DNA of 64,000 nt from Peribacillus faecalis (GTDB lineage Bacteria; Bacillota; Bacilli; Bacillales; DSM-1321): contig NZ_JACXSI010000010.1 of assembly GCF_014712675.1 (NCBI RefSeq), positions 1 to 64,000 of the forward strand, read 5' to 3'. This document shows positions 34,263 to 43,196 of this stretch, in pieces (position 1 is the stretch's first letter; each line of letters opens with the position of its first letter). Made by a program: the position numbers and the translations under genes. Below the pieces are notes generated by a model, which saw only the letters and a list, made by a program, of their open reading frames with translations, had not been told where the DNA came from and did no database searches.

Positions 34263-35047
34263 TTAAAAGAATTTTTTCTTCCAAAAGATAATAGTTGTAA
34301 TTGTTGATAATAGTACGGCAATCGAAATAATTAGCAAAAAGGCATACGGCTTATCCTGGAACGGCAAACCGACGTTCATGCCGTAAATACTTGCGACCAT
34401 TGTCGGCAGCGATAGTATGATTGTAAATGATGTCAAAAACTTCATGACGATATTCAAGTTGTTAGAGATTACTGAAGCGAACGCATCCATCATTCCGCTC
34501 AAAATACTGCTGTACGTTTCTGCCATTTCGATCGCCTGCTGATTTTCGATGATGACATCTTCGAGCAAATCTTTGTCTTCTTCGTACATTTTAAGCAAAT
34601 TAAGACGAAGCATTTTATTTAAAACGACTTTGTTCGCCTTCAATGACGTCATGAAATAAACTAAACTTTTTTCTAAAGCAAGAAAGGCGTATAATTCCTG
34701 GTTTTTCATTGATTGGTGCAGTTCCCGCTCTACTTCATTTGTCTTGCGGTTAATTTGCTTTAAGTAGCGTAAGTAATAAGTGGAAATCACAAATAGGATT
34801 TGAAGAGCAAATCGGGTTTTCTTATATGTGAAAAATCCTTTTACTTTATTATTTTTAAAGTCCTCTAATATTGATGTCTCCTTTAGAGAAACTGTAATGA
34901 AAGCCTCCTCATTTATATAGAGGAAATAATCACGCTTCCTAATGGGTTGAAATTACTGATAACATTCCCCAAACCCATACAAAAGATAATACTTACTTCC
35001 TCCTTTATCTCTTCGGGATCCGGGTCACTGCTGCTAAATATACTCAA
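34263..35047 (-). pseudogene. corA: CorA-family Mg2+/Co2+ transporter, frameshifted and shortened
   Basis: The 3' part (34263 to about 34935) encodes a CorA C-terminal region with two membrane helices and the diagnostic GMN filter motif (SIYGMNVGLPFQ). Translating further upstream in the same frame gives RDYFLYINEEAFITVSLKET, then a stop near 34945. The 5' part is in another frame, starting at a TTG (35047) with GGAG before it and reading SSSDPDPEEIKEE, which resembles the CorA N terminus. The gene therefore carries at least one frameshift and a deletion; intact CorA has about 310 residues. The first ATG in the intact frame is at 34790 (175 residues), but no ribosome binding site supports it. 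Confidence 0.75.
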
Positions 35048-35250
35048 GTAAATCAACTCCTTTGTAACGAACTTCACAATCAATGATAAACCTTAAATTT
35101 CCTTTCTTCAATGCTTTTACAGATTTTTAACTATTTAAATATTTATATTCACCTAATTAGGCAGGCTTTATGAAAGAAGGATTATTGCGGTAAGCAAGTG
35201 AATAAGTATTATGTAATATTTCATTTCCAGAAAAAGAGAGGATGTTTGAC

Positions 35251-36081
35251 ATGTCGCAGACGACTGACATTAGTATTATCCGAGTTCCTGTCCCTTCCCC
35301 GACGCTATGGCCTCACGATACAACGAATTGCTATTTAATCGGTAACAGCAGACAGTCGATTTTAGTCGATGCAGGATATAATCAGCCTGAAACGAAGGAA
35401 TCTATCGAAGCTGCTCGCAAGATGCACAGGTTAGCAGTACCTGAGAAGATTTTGCTGACTCATTATCACCCGGACCACGCGCCCGGCTTACTGCAGTTGA
35501 CAGATTGGAAGGCCGACATTTATTGTCATCTGGAAGAAAGAACAAATATCGAAAAATTGATTCCTTCTATCAGCAGCCTTTTGACATTAAAGGATCATGA
35601 CATGCTATCAATTGATTCGACTGAGATTGAAGTCATTCATGCCCCCGGCCATACTGCCGGACAATTAAATTTTTATTTGTCTTCAAAACAAGTTTTAATT
35701 GCCGGCGACAATATTTTAGGAAGCGGAACACCGTGGATTGGACCTCCTGACGGGGATATGGGCGCTTATTTCGAGACATTAAAGCGACTGCGAAGTTTAA
35801 AACTGAGAAGAATCGGACCCGGACATGGAGATTGGGTGGAAAATCCGTATCAGCAAATTGATTATGTGCTGGAACGGCGATTATTCAGAGAAAAACAAAT
35901 TCTTTCCATACTGTCGGAATATAAAAGCTTGAATAGCGAGCAGCTAACGAAGATCATTTATGAAAATAATATTCATCCGTCTATATTTATCGTAGCGAAA
36001 AAAACAGTTGAAGCACACCTCATAAAATTAATAAAAGAAGAGCTTGTTTCCCAAAACGAAGAAATGTATTTTATTGCATAA
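35251..36081 (+). CDS. MBL-fold metallo-hydrolase with C-terminal winged helix
   Basis: About 276 aa. The metal-binding motif reads THYHPDHAPG (about 69-78), with further ligands in HAPGHTAGQL and AGDNILGSG, so a zinc-dependent hydrolase is expected. From about residue 210 a helical domain (REKQILSILSEYKSLNSEQL) resembles the LACTB2-type winged helix found in glyoxalase-II-like and RNase-like members. The substrate is unknown. AGAGAGG lies 9 bases before the ATG at 35251; the ATG at 35242 touches that site and is less likely. It converges with the NUDIX gene, the two stops being 4 bases apart. Confidence 0.83.
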   Translation: MSQTTDISIIRVPVPSPTLWPHDTTNCYLIGNSRQSILVDAGYNQPETKESIEAARKMHRLAVPEKILLTHYHPDHAPGLLQLTDWKADIYCHLEERTNIEKLIPSISSLLTLKDHDMLSIDSTEIEVIHAPGHTAGQLNFYLSSKQVLIAGDNILGSGTPWIGPPDGDMGAYFETLKRLRSLKLRRIGPGHGDWVENPYQQIDYVLERRLFREKQILSILSEYKSLNSEQLTKIIYENNIHPSIFIVAKKTVEAHLIKLIKEELVSQNEEMYFIA

Positions 36082-36085
36082 CCAT

Positions 36086-36742
36086 TTACTCTAATATAAT
36101 TTCGGGCATTTTCAGCGGATTGCCGTGCAAATAATCTTGAATGACATTTAATGTTGTGATAGTCGGCAGCACCATTGGCATACGATTTTCTCTATACGCT
36201 GAAAGTGCCTCTTCTGGTGTAACCCATAGTCCTTCTTCAATTTCATAAGTGTCAGGCATCGGCTGTTGACCATCAGGCAAATAGGCAAGAAAAAATCTCG
36301 TATTAAACCGGATTGGGCTTCGCTCCGGTGTGATTAAATTACCGAAATAATTCAACTTTTTTGTACATAAATGCATTTTTTCCTTCTTTAATAGCTGACA
36401 AAATGAAAGATCCCCGTCTAATAACTGTTTTCGATAAACCATGGTCTTCTCATAATTCGGTAACGGTTCCGTTTGATCGTTTTTTTCGCACAATAAAATA
36501 CCTATTTCTTCAAACAACTCGCGTGCTGCCGCAACATAATAAGAAAGAGGAAGTTCAACTCTTTCTCCTTCAATTTTTATAAATTGTTCATCGGCATGCT
36601 CATCTTCCCTCTCTACTCCGCCGCCTGGAAAGACAAAGTATCCTCCTAAGAATTTCATCGTATGAGGTCTTTTGGTCATGTACACCCGATTATCTCTGTC
36701 CAATAATACAACTGTTGATGCCGGTTTTGGAATTGCCGCCAT
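36086..36742 (-). CDS. NUDIX hydrolase (NUDT19/RNU-like, insertion in the Nudix box)
   Basis: About 218 aa. FPGGGVEREDE and AARELFEEIGILL are the two halves of the Nudix box, separated by about 30 residues rather than the usual 5-7, as in the NUDT19-type CoA diphosphatases. The Nudix box coordinates Mg2+ for hydrolysis of a nucleoside diphosphate linked to X; CoA or acyl-CoA is likely by family. AGGAGG lies 7 bases before the ATG at 36742, which follows an in-frame GTG at 36748. It is monocistronic on the minus strand. Confidence 0.8.
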   Translation of the reverse strand: MAAIPKPASTVVLLDRDNRVYMTKRPHTMKFLGGYFVFPGGGVEREDEHADEQFIKIEGERVELPLSYYVAAARELFEEIGILLCEKNDQTEPLPNYEKTMVYRKQLLDGDLSFCQLLKKEKMHLCTKKLNYFGNLITPERSPIRFNTRFFLAYLPDGQQPMPDTYEIEEGLWVTPEEALSAYRENRMPMVLPTITTLNVIQDYLHGNPLKMPEIILE

Positions 36743-36897
36743 CTGCACTCCTCCTTTTGCTTATTGTTTCAATATATGAATCTCGCTGAATTATCATTCA
36801 TATAATAAAAATTCCGGATGAGAGGGCCTTTTTCCTTTTTTATAGGTAATAGATTTTGTATATATTAGTAAGTTGCGTAATATTTCACTAATTTGAC

Positions 36898-36930
36898 AAA
36901 GAAAGCACCGAACAGAAGTTTGTCCGGCGC
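36898..36930 (-). terminator. Terminator of the ring-cleaving dioxygenase gene
   Basis: GCACCGAACA (36905-36914) pairs with TGTCCGGCGC (36921-36930) with two G-U pairs, followed by TTTCTTTG on the minus strand. Confidence 0.75.
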
Positions 36931-36936
36931 ATTTAT

Positions 36937-37920
36937 TTATTCATATTCTTTTTTAAATTCAATTGTACTTCTTACCGTATTAATAGGACGCACAAGCTTT
37001 TCAATTTGTTCACGTTGCGGCTCCAAAAAAGGCGGCAACGAAAGCTTCTCACCTACAGTCTCATAAGGCTCATCCCCCATAAATCCAGGACCGTCTGTCG
37101 CAAATTCAAATAATATTTGCGGCGCAACACGAGCGTATAACGATTCAAAGAAATGTCGGTTTACATAACCGGACGTTTGAAAACCGAAGCGCTCCAAACG
37201 TTCTGTCCATTCATCCAGTACCGCCCTGTCCTCGACACGGAATGCAACATGATGTACGGTTCCGAAACCTTGTCTTGCCTGCGGAAGAGTTGTATTTTGC
37301 TCAACAATAATTTGCGCCCCATTACCTCCTGCTACACCTTCGAACAAATGAAAGTCACCGTCAGTATCAATTTCCTTAAATTCGAGAACACGTTCCAACA
37401 CTTGTTTGAAGTAATTAAAATCTGCTATACGAATGAAGATTGGCCCTAAGCCGGTAATCGCATACTCCAATGGAATCGGCCCTTTTTGCCAAGGCGTGCC
37501 AGAAGCTACCCCTGTATTATTCTCGTCAGAAATCAATTGATATTTTTGATCATCAAAATCGACAAATGAGAGTGTCTTCTTGCCGAATTGTTCTTGTATG
37601 CCTGTATGTTCAACTTTCAGACGGTTGAAGCGTTTTATCCAATATTCCAATGCTTTATCTTTCGGCACACGGAAAGATGTCTTAGCAATTTCATTTGTGC
37701 CGTGAACCCCTTTTGGTATGTTCGGAAAATCAAAAAACGTCATATCTGTCCCTGCATTTCCTTTATCATCCGCAAAAAATAAATGGTATGTCTGAATGTC
37801 ATCTTGATTGACTGTCTTTTTGACAAGGCGCATCCCTAACACGTATGTGAAAAATTCATAGTTCTTTTCTGCACTGCTTGTAATAGCTGTAACATGATGG
37901 ATGCCTTTTAAGTGGTTCAT
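36937..37920 (-). CDS. Ring-cleaving dioxygenase, VOC/glyoxalase family (MhqO/MhqA-like)
   Basis: About 327 aa. Two vicinal-oxygen-chelate modules are visible: the first begins GIHHVTAITSSAEKNYEFF, the second has GTVHHVAFRVEDRAVLDEW near 215. Metal ligands are probably the histidines of each HH(V) motif and the glutamate near the end (ILFEFATDGPG). Length and sequence fit the MhqA/MhqE/MhqO group of B. subtilis, which open hydroquinone or catechol rings during quinone stress. The start at 37920 has AAGGGG 9 bases upstream; a longer frame begins at 37941. A palindrome at 37966-37983 resembles the MhqR operator. Confidence 0.87.
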   Translation of the reverse strand: MNHLKGIHHVTAITSSAEKNYEFFTYVLGMRLVKKTVNQDDIQTYHLFFADDKGNAGTDMTFFDFPNIPKGVHGTNEIAKTSFRVPKDKALEYWIKRFNRLKVEHTGIQEQFGKKTLSFVDFDDQKYQLISDENNTGVASGTPWQKGPIPLEYAITGLGPIFIRIADFNYFKQVLERVLEFKEIDTDGDFHLFEGVAGGNGAQIIVEQNTTLPQARQGFGTVHHVAFRVEDRAVLDEWTERLERFGFQTSGYVNRHFFESLYARVAPQILFEFATDGPGFMGDEPYETVGEKLSLPPFLEPQREQIEKLVRPINTVRSTIEFKKEYE

Positions 37921-37965
37921 AAATATGTCCCCTTTATTCATAAAATAAATTATTACTAATTAAAA

Positions 37966-37983
37966 TATCTCGACTTCGAAGTA
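37966..37983. promoter_or_regulatory. Candidate MhqR-type operator
   Basis: TATCTCGACTTCGAAGTA is close to the MhqR box as I recall it (TATCTCGAATTCGAGATA), with 15 of 18 positions equal. It lies 46 bases upstream of the dioxygenase start. MhqR is a quinone-sensing MarR repressor; no such gene is in this window. Confidence 0.5.
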
Positions 37984-38059
37984 AATATAACACGCACAAA
38001 TTTCGATGTCAATTGATTCGCAATTTTGATACTATTGTCATAGATTTATAACGTAATAG

Positions 38060-38978
38060 TTGGGAATGAAAACTTTGGACTTATTAATGATTGTACTACC
38101 GGTTTTTTTAATATTCTTTGCCGGATTTGTCGGACAGAAAATGATTGGCTTTAACATACGTTCAATCTCAAGTATAACTATATACATAATGTCGCCTTTC
38201 TTAGCTTTTCGGACCTTTTATACGAATGAATTGACAGACGAATATTTATATATCATTTTGTTCTGTCTCATTCTATGTTTAGCACTAATGGTCATTGTCT
38301 GAATCACTGCCATTTGCACAAAAGCGACTAAACAGCAGTTATCAGCAATGATGCTTAGCGGCGCTTTCATGAACAGCGGCAATTACGGAGGGCGATTGTT
38401 TTATTTGCTCTAGGTTCAATCGGCTTTGATTATGCTGTTATTGTGATGGTAGTCCATTCATTTCTAATGAATACAATCGGTTTATTTTTCGCTTCATTAG
38501 GAGGAAAAGAACCGGCATCATAGAAAGACTCCTTTGGGCGGGTAATCCGTATGCCTGTCATCCATGGTGCAATGTTAGGGATTGTTTTGCAGCTCCTTTC
38601 CGTTAATATACCGGTTACTTTCATGGAAGCAATCTCTTTGATCACTAATGCGTCGATTCCGACAGTTATGCTCGTCCTCGGTATGCAACTGGCTGATATT
38701 ACACGAAAGGAAGTCGCTATCGCTACGTATCATCTGTCACTTTCATCCGGATGATTGTTTCGCCGGTATTGGCAATTATTATCGTATCATTTTTGCCGAT
38801 CAGTTCATTGCTGAAAAATGTATTGATTATTCAAGCGGCAATGCTGGCAGCCGCCAACACAACAATGTTAGCGATACAATTCGGAACAGAGCCGGATCTT
38901 GTTTCCTTCACGACACTGGTCACAACAATATTGAGTATCGTCACAATCCCAATAGTATTATTTGGATTAGGCCTATAA
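38060..38978 (+). pseudogene. AEC (auxin efflux carrier) family permease, decayed
   Basis: A clear AEC permease spread over several frames. It opens well (VLPVFLIFFAGFVGQKMIGF), meets TGA at about 38300, continues in the same frame (LSGAFMNSGNYGG) and then shifts near 38390 to VLFALGSIGFDYAVIVMVV. That frame meets TAG near 38521 before MPVIHGAMLGIVLQLLS and ASIPTVMLVLGMQLADITRK, and shifts again near 38745 to the last part (AAMLAAANTTMLAIQFG). At least two stops and two frameshifts mean the gene is inactive. The AT content and codon use look like the neighbours, so the decay is of a resident gene. Confidence 0.85.
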
Positions 38979-38986
38979 AATAAAAA

Positions 38987-39026
38987 AATCGTTCAGAACA
39001 AACGTTTTCATCTGTTCAGAACGATT
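38987..39026. terminator. Bidirectional terminator between the AEC remnant and a small ORF
   Basis: AATCGTTCAGAACA (38987-39000) pairs with TGTTCAGAACGATT (39013-39026) with one mismatch. Runs of A and T flank both sides, so it can stop transcription from either direction. Confidence 0.85.
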
Positions 39027-39037
39027 CTTTTTTTAAC

Positions 39038-39151
39038 TCATGCTGCATCTTCAGTTTTCTTATTTGATTTCCATTCCCATCCTTGTGTAACACAGCCCAT
39101 GCTGACAATCATGACAATGACATAGAGTGTGTTATTTAACCAGTTCGGCAT
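39038..39151 (-). CDS. 37-aa putative single-pass membrane peptide
   Basis: 37 codons reading MPNWLNNTLYVIVMIVSMG and then CVTQGWEWKSN, ending KKTEDAA. One hydrophobic segment (about 9-21) precedes a Trp- and Lys-rich tail. A strong GGAGG lies 7 bases before the ATG and a terminator follows at once, which together support a real gene despite the size. I recognise no family. It lies between the decayed AEC permease and tusA and has no obvious partner. Confidence 0.55.
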   Translation of the reverse strand: MPNWLNNTLYVIVMIVSMGCVTQGWEWKSNKKTEDAA

Positions 39152-39239
39152 TCCTAATCCTCCGTATGTAAAAATTTCCTATAAATCATATTATAATACT
39201 TTGTATTTTAAAAGTGTATATTTTTAACTCTCTAATTTT

Positions 39240-39279
39240 AAAAAGACGATTCTATGCAATATTTCTTGCATGAGAATCG
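39240..39279 (-). terminator. Terminator of the tsuA-tsuB operon
   Basis: CGATTCTATGCAA (39247-39259) pairs with TTGCATGAGAATCG (39266-39279) apart from one unpaired base, and TCTTTTT follows on the minus strand. Confidence 0.85.
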
Positions 39280-39302
39280 CCTATTTCATTTATACTATTC
39301 TA

Positions 39303-39527
39303 TTATTTTTTAATAATTGTAATAGTCCAAGCGGCTTCCCCAATTTGCTCGAAATTGGAGATTGTGTGACCTGCTTCTGCCGCCCAACGCGGGATTGTAT
39401 CTGTTGCTTGTGTACAATCAAACTGGATTTCCAATTCATCGTTAGAATTTAATTTTTCCATTGCTTCCTTCGCTTCTACTAACGGAAACGGACAAACCAT
39501 ACCCATTACTTCTAAAACTTGTTTCAT
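39303..39527 (-). CDS. TusA-family sulfur carrier protein (TsuB-like)
   Basis: 74 aa. The family signature CPFPLVEAKEAM has the sulfur-binding cysteine at about residue 12. Such small proteins carry persulfide sulfur to acceptors. It is directly downstream of a YeeE/YedE membrane protein on the same strand (17 bases between), the arrangement known for TsuA/TsuB, in which TsuA imports thiosulfate and TsuB helps use it. AAAAGGGG lies 8 bases before the ATG. Confidence 0.88.
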   Translation of the reverse strand: MKQVLEVMGMVCPFPLVEAKEAMEKLNSNDELEIQFDCTQATDTIPRWAAEAGHTISNFEQIGEAAWTITIIKK

Positions 39528-39544
39528 AATTATATACCCCTTTT

Positions 39545-40594
39545 TTATGCTGATTTTAATGTGCTTTTGCTTGCTTTTTTACGACCGCGGACAAATACAA
39601 AATAAGTAGCTGTCCAAGTACCTAAAAGCATAAATACTAGCGAAATCCATCCTTGCCACGTCATCATTCCAGTCATGACCAATGCATTTCCAATCGAACA
39701 GCCTCCCGCTAATACAGCACCGCATCCCATTAAAAGACCGCCTGTAAAGCTGCGGATTCCCGTTTTGACATCCGGCATTCTGAAACGGAACTCGTTGCTT
39801 GCCTTCGCTGCAATAAATGAACCTAGGAAAATACCTAATACTAAAAATACTCCCCAGTTCAGGAATGTGTCATCGCCAGTCGTTAAATACAATAAGATAT
39901 CTCCGGACGGAACGGTAATACCCAGTCCGAAAATACGACCGGACGCAACGCTTAACGGCCAAGCAAGAACTGCTATCAAGCCGACCAGTACAGCCGTCAC
40001 GAATGGATGCCAACGTTTTTCAAACAAAACGTGCGCCAATCCTGTACGCTTCGGCTTCAATTGTGGAATAAATACTTTTGGTTTCGTCACTTCTTTATAT
40101 ACGACCCAAGCAACAACCGCCAGTAAAATAGCAATTAACACCCAAACATCGACCCCAAGTGTTGAAGCAATCGAATTGTCCGAAAGCTGATGCGATTTCA
40201 CTTCTTGTGTAAATGGAGCAAACACACCGTTTCGCATCATGACACTCATCAGCACATAACCGGCTAAAGCCATCCAGCTGCCGATTAAACCTTCACCCGC
40301 TCGATACCAAGTGCCTGTTGCACATCCGCCGGCTAGAATGATGCCAATACCAAAAATGAATGAGCCGATAATAATAGATGCCAATGGCAATGTACCTGCA
40401 TTAAATTCAAATACACCTGCGCTGATTAATCCGTATGCGCCAATGCTTTGAACAGCAATTGCTATTAATAACGCATAAAACATACGATTATCTTTTGTTA
40501 AATACATATCACGGAACCCGCCGGTCAAGCAGAAACGTCCTCGTTGCAAAACGAATCCCAATAATGCCCCGCAAATTAATCCTGTAATCATCAT
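39545..40594 (-). CDS. YeeE/YedE-family thiosulfate/sulfur transporter (TsuA-like)
   Basis: About 349 aa, a membrane protein with roughly nine hydrophobic segments and inward-facing conserved cysteines: GRFCLTGGFRD near 20, AGGCATGTWYRAGEG near 90 and AGGCSIGNALVMTG near 305. These GGC motifs are the substrate-relay sites in TsuA (thiosulfate uptake). The frame is open to 40696, but the family begins at MMITGLICGALLGF; of the two adjacent ATG codons I use 40594, preceded by AGAAGTG. It is transcribed with the TusA-like gene. An assimilatory sulfur role is likely. Confidence 0.87.
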   Translation of the reverse strand: MMITGLICGALLGFVLQRGRFCLTGGFRDMYLTKDNRMFYALLIAIAVQSIGAYGLISAGVFEFNAGTLPLASIIIGSFIFGIGIILAGGCATGTWYRAGEGLIGSWMALAGYVLMSVMMRNGVFAPFTQEVKSHQLSDNSIASTLGVDVWVLIAILLAVVAWVVYKEVTKPKVFIPQLKPKRTGLAHVLFEKRWHPFVTAVLVGLIAVLAWPLSVASGRIFGLGITVPSGDILLYLTTGDDTFLNWGVFLVLGIFLGSFIAAKASNEFRFRMPDVKTGIRSFTGGLLMGCGAVLAGGCSIGNALVMTGMMTWQGWISLVFMLLGTWTATYFVFVRGRKKASKSTLKSA

Positions 40595-40800
40595 TTGAAG
40601 CACTTCTCTTCTCCCCTTCGTTAAACCAAGTAAGTCAATAAGATTTATAATAATGATTATATTTCTAAATTGCAAGTATTTTATTAAAATAACCAATATT
40701 TAATTTTCAATATAATTGAGCATGTTGGTTTCCGCTTCAGTAGTTTTCTAATCAAATCAGGCAATTAATTTATGCTTAACAAATAACTTTTAGTGAAATA

Positions 40801-40836
40801 AAAATCGGGTTCGTATGTAAAAACAAACCCGATTTT
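40801..40836 (-). terminator. Terminator of the EF-G-like gene
   Basis: AAAATCGGGTT (40801-40811) and AACCCGATTTT (40826-40836) form a perfect 11-bp stem between A and T runs, just past the stop codon of the EF-G-like gene. Confidence 0.88.
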
Positions 40837-40858
40837 TCCATCAATTAATTATTCGAAT

Positions 40859-42919
40859 TTATATCCGTTCCAAATGATCGAGCAACTTTTTAGAGAGTTC
40901 TTCTGACAATTCTTCATATCGTGCGAATTCAGATGAGAATCGTCCTCTTGCCCCGGTCAATGATTTCAGTTCTGTTGTGAAATTAAGCATCTCTGATTGC
41001 GGTACTTCTGCAGTAATGTGCTCGGAATTTTTCACTTCTTCCATTCCTAAAATGCGTCCGCGTTTTCTTGTAAGTTCACCCATAACGTCACCGATACATT
41101 CAGACGGAATATCCATTTCCACTTTCATTACCGGTTCCAAAATACACGGAACAGCTTGAGTGATGCCTTGTTTATAAGCAAGACTTGCAGCCGCTTTAAA
41201 AGCAAATTCCGAACTATCGACTGAATGATACGTTCCATCATATAAAGTCGCTTGTAAGCGTATTAACGGAAAACCGGCTAAGACACCTTTTTCCATCGCT
41301 TCTTCCAGACCTTTTTCAACGGCTGGGATGTATTGTTTTGGAACAGCGCCGCCGACGACTTTATTAATAAACAGCAATTCGTCTTCTCCGTCTGTTCGCG
41401 GTTCAAAAATAATTTTCACATCTCCGTATTGGCCATGTCCTCCGCTTTGTTTTTTATATTTGCCTTGCACATCCGCTCTTCCCTTGATGGTTTCACGATA
41501 TGGCACTTTTGGCAGTTCATACTCGATTTCAATATCGAATTTTTGCAGAAGTTTACTTTTAATGATTTCCAAGTGGGTTTCCCCCATCGTTTCAATGCGC
41601 AGCTGCAAAAATTCCGGATCACGGTAGACGATAATAGACGGATCTTCCTCTTGAATTTTCGTAAGCGCACTTAAAACTTTATCTTCATCTGCTTTTTTCG
41701 ATACGACCACGACTCTTTCTAAAGTCGGCAGTTCGTATGTTAAATGGTCGACAAAAATAGGAGATGTTTTATCGCACAATGTATCATTTGTATTGGAAAA
41801 TTGCAGTTTGGCGATAACACCAATGTCACCTGCCTCAATTGATTCAATCGTCTTCTGCTCTTTGCCTCGAACAGTATACAAACTATTAATTTTTTCTTCT
41901 CTATTTTTATTGGCATTATATACTGTTGAATTCACAGATAAAGTACCACGAAGCACTTTTACAAACGATAGCTTACCAACAAAAGGATCGGCAACCGTTT
42001 TAAAGATAAACCCTACATGTTCAGCTTCAGAATCGGATAGTGAACCTTCATGCTCCTCATTTTTCTCATCATGATAATGAAATGTTTCTTCTTTTGGAGC
42101 AGGCATCGATTCACAAATATAATCCAACAGCAATTGAACACCTCGGCAATATTGTGCAGAAATGCACAAGACAGGATATATTTCACCTGCTAAAATACCT
42201 TTTTTCAGTCCGGTAATCATTTCATCTTTTGTTAACACTCCATTATCTAAATATGCACTCAAGTACTCTTCGCTTGATTCAGAGATAATTTCCATAAGCT
42301 CATTATAGGAAGCCCTATATTGTTCTTCGTAATCTGCCGGGATTTCTTTTAACACAGTTTCATTCTTCTTCAGGTCATACACTGAAAAAGTGCCGTGCAA
42401 CACGTCAATAATCCCCTCGATGATGTGTTTTCTGATAACTGGGATTTGCAGCGCAACCGTATTGGAACCGAATCTTTCTTTCAAATCACCATACACTTTT
42501 TCAAAACTACTGTTTTCTTTATCGATTTTATTAATGACAAAAGTAATTGGCACGCCTTTTTGTTTTGCTGCCTCATAAGCTCGTTCTGTTCCAACTTTAA
42601 TACCGGAGCGCGCACTCACTTCAATGAATGCCGAGTCAGCTGCTTGAAGCGCCTGCATTCTTTCGCCGACAAATTCCAAATATCCGGGAGTATCTAAAAT
42701 ATTGATTTTATAATTTTGGTATAATAGCGGCAACAATGATGTTTGAATCGAAATTTGTCTGCTCTTCTCTTCCGCTTCATAATCACTGACTGTATTGCCT
42801 TCAATAATATGACCGAATCTGGCTGTGTTATGGGAAACATACAGTAAAGCTTCTGCTGTCATCGTTTTCCCGCTGCCCTGATGGCCTAATAATGCAATAT
42901 TTCTAATTTCCTTACTCAT
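40859..42919 (-). CDS. Elongation factor G-like translational GTPase (EF-G paralogue)
   Basis: About 686 aa. GTPase motifs: GHQGSGKT (about 12-19), DTPGYLEFVG (switch II region) and NKID. Later domains include the EF-G domain IV/V patterns (GGAVPKQYIPAVEKGLEEAM, MGELTRKRGRILGME). P-loop GHQGSGKT rather than GHIDAGKT marks it as the EF-G-like group, not canonical FusA; the biological role of this group in Bacillales is poorly known. The frame opens with TTG at 42925, but GGAGG is 10 bases before the ATG at 42919. The leader has a GGGTGTTTT...AAAATACCC hairpin at about 42990-43020. Confidence 0.88.
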   Translation of the reverse strand: MSKEIRNIALLGHQGSGKTMTAEALLYVSHNTARFGHIIEGNTVSDYEAEEKSRQISIQTSLLPLLYQNYKINILDTPGYLEFVGERMQALQAADSAFIEVSARSGIKVGTERAYEAAKQKGVPITFVINKIDKENSSFEKVYGDLKERFGSNTVALQIPVIRKHIIEGIIDVLHGTFSVYDLKKNETVLKEIPADYEEQYRASYNELMEIISESSEEYLSAYLDNGVLTKDEMITGLKKGILAGEIYPVLCISAQYCRGVQLLLDYICESMPAPKEETFHYHDEKNEEHEGSLSDSEAEHVGFIFKTVADPFVGKLSFVKVLRGTLSVNSTVYNANKNREEKINSLYTVRGKEQKTIESIEAGDIGVIAKLQFSNTNDTLCDKTSPIFVDHLTYELPTLERVVVVSKKADEDKVLSALTKIQEEDPSIIVYRDPEFLQLRIETMGETHLEIIKSKLLQKFDIEIEYELPKVPYRETIKGRADVQGKYKKQSGGHGQYGDVKIIFEPRTDGEDELLFINKVVGGAVPKQYIPAVEKGLEEAMEKGVLAGFPLIRLQATLYDGTYHSVDSSEFAFKAAASLAYKQGITQAVPCILEPVMKVEMDIPSECIGDVMGELTRKRGRILGMEEVKNSEHITAEVPQSEMLNFTTELKSLTGARGRFSSEFARYEELSEELSKKLLDHLERI

Positions 42920-42989
42920 ACTCAATCATCCTCCTATTATGTGAACAAACTTTTGTTGCAATAATGAATGTGCAGTTCGATTGGATAAC

Positions 42990-43020
42990 AGTAAGGGGGT
43001 ATTTTGTAAAACACCCTCTT
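42990..43020 (-). promoter_or_regulatory. Leader hairpin upstream of the EF-G-like gene
   Basis: On the minus strand AGGGTGTTTT pairs with AAAATACCCCC with a 3-base loop, about 70-100 bases upstream of the start codon. There is no U tract after it, so it is not a simple terminator; it may be an mRNA-stabilising or regulatory structure. Confidence 0.35.
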
Positions 43021-43100
43021 TAAATATTGTTCTACGTTATTATTTTAACATAATGATTATTCTTTATTATTAGAAATTTTAACGATTTGATTACAGATTC

Positions 43101-43132
43101 GGTTTTTGTTTCTATTGATTATTTGGAACATA
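43101..43132 (-). promoter_or_regulatory. Conserved element upstream of the EF-G-like gene
   Basis: On the minus strand TATGTTCCAAATAATCAAT is followed by AGAAACAAAAACC, matching the element at 34148-34179 before the MATE-gshF operon. Confidence 0.5.
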
Positions 43133-43159
43133 ATTATCTTAGAACTAATAAATACTAGA

Positions 43160-43192
43160 AAAAAACGAAGGATTATTTCTCCCTTCGTTTTT
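43160..43192 (-). terminator. Terminator of the 50-aa ORF
   Basis: AAAACGAAGG and CCTTCGTTTT pair across an ATTATTTCTC loop; A and T runs lie on both sides. Confidence 0.82.
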
Positions 43193-43196
43193 TATC

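Noticed and set aside
40640-40700. Fur-like ATAATGATTAT motif upstream of tsuA
   Set aside because: Only a partial match in very AT-rich sequence; not distinguishable from background.
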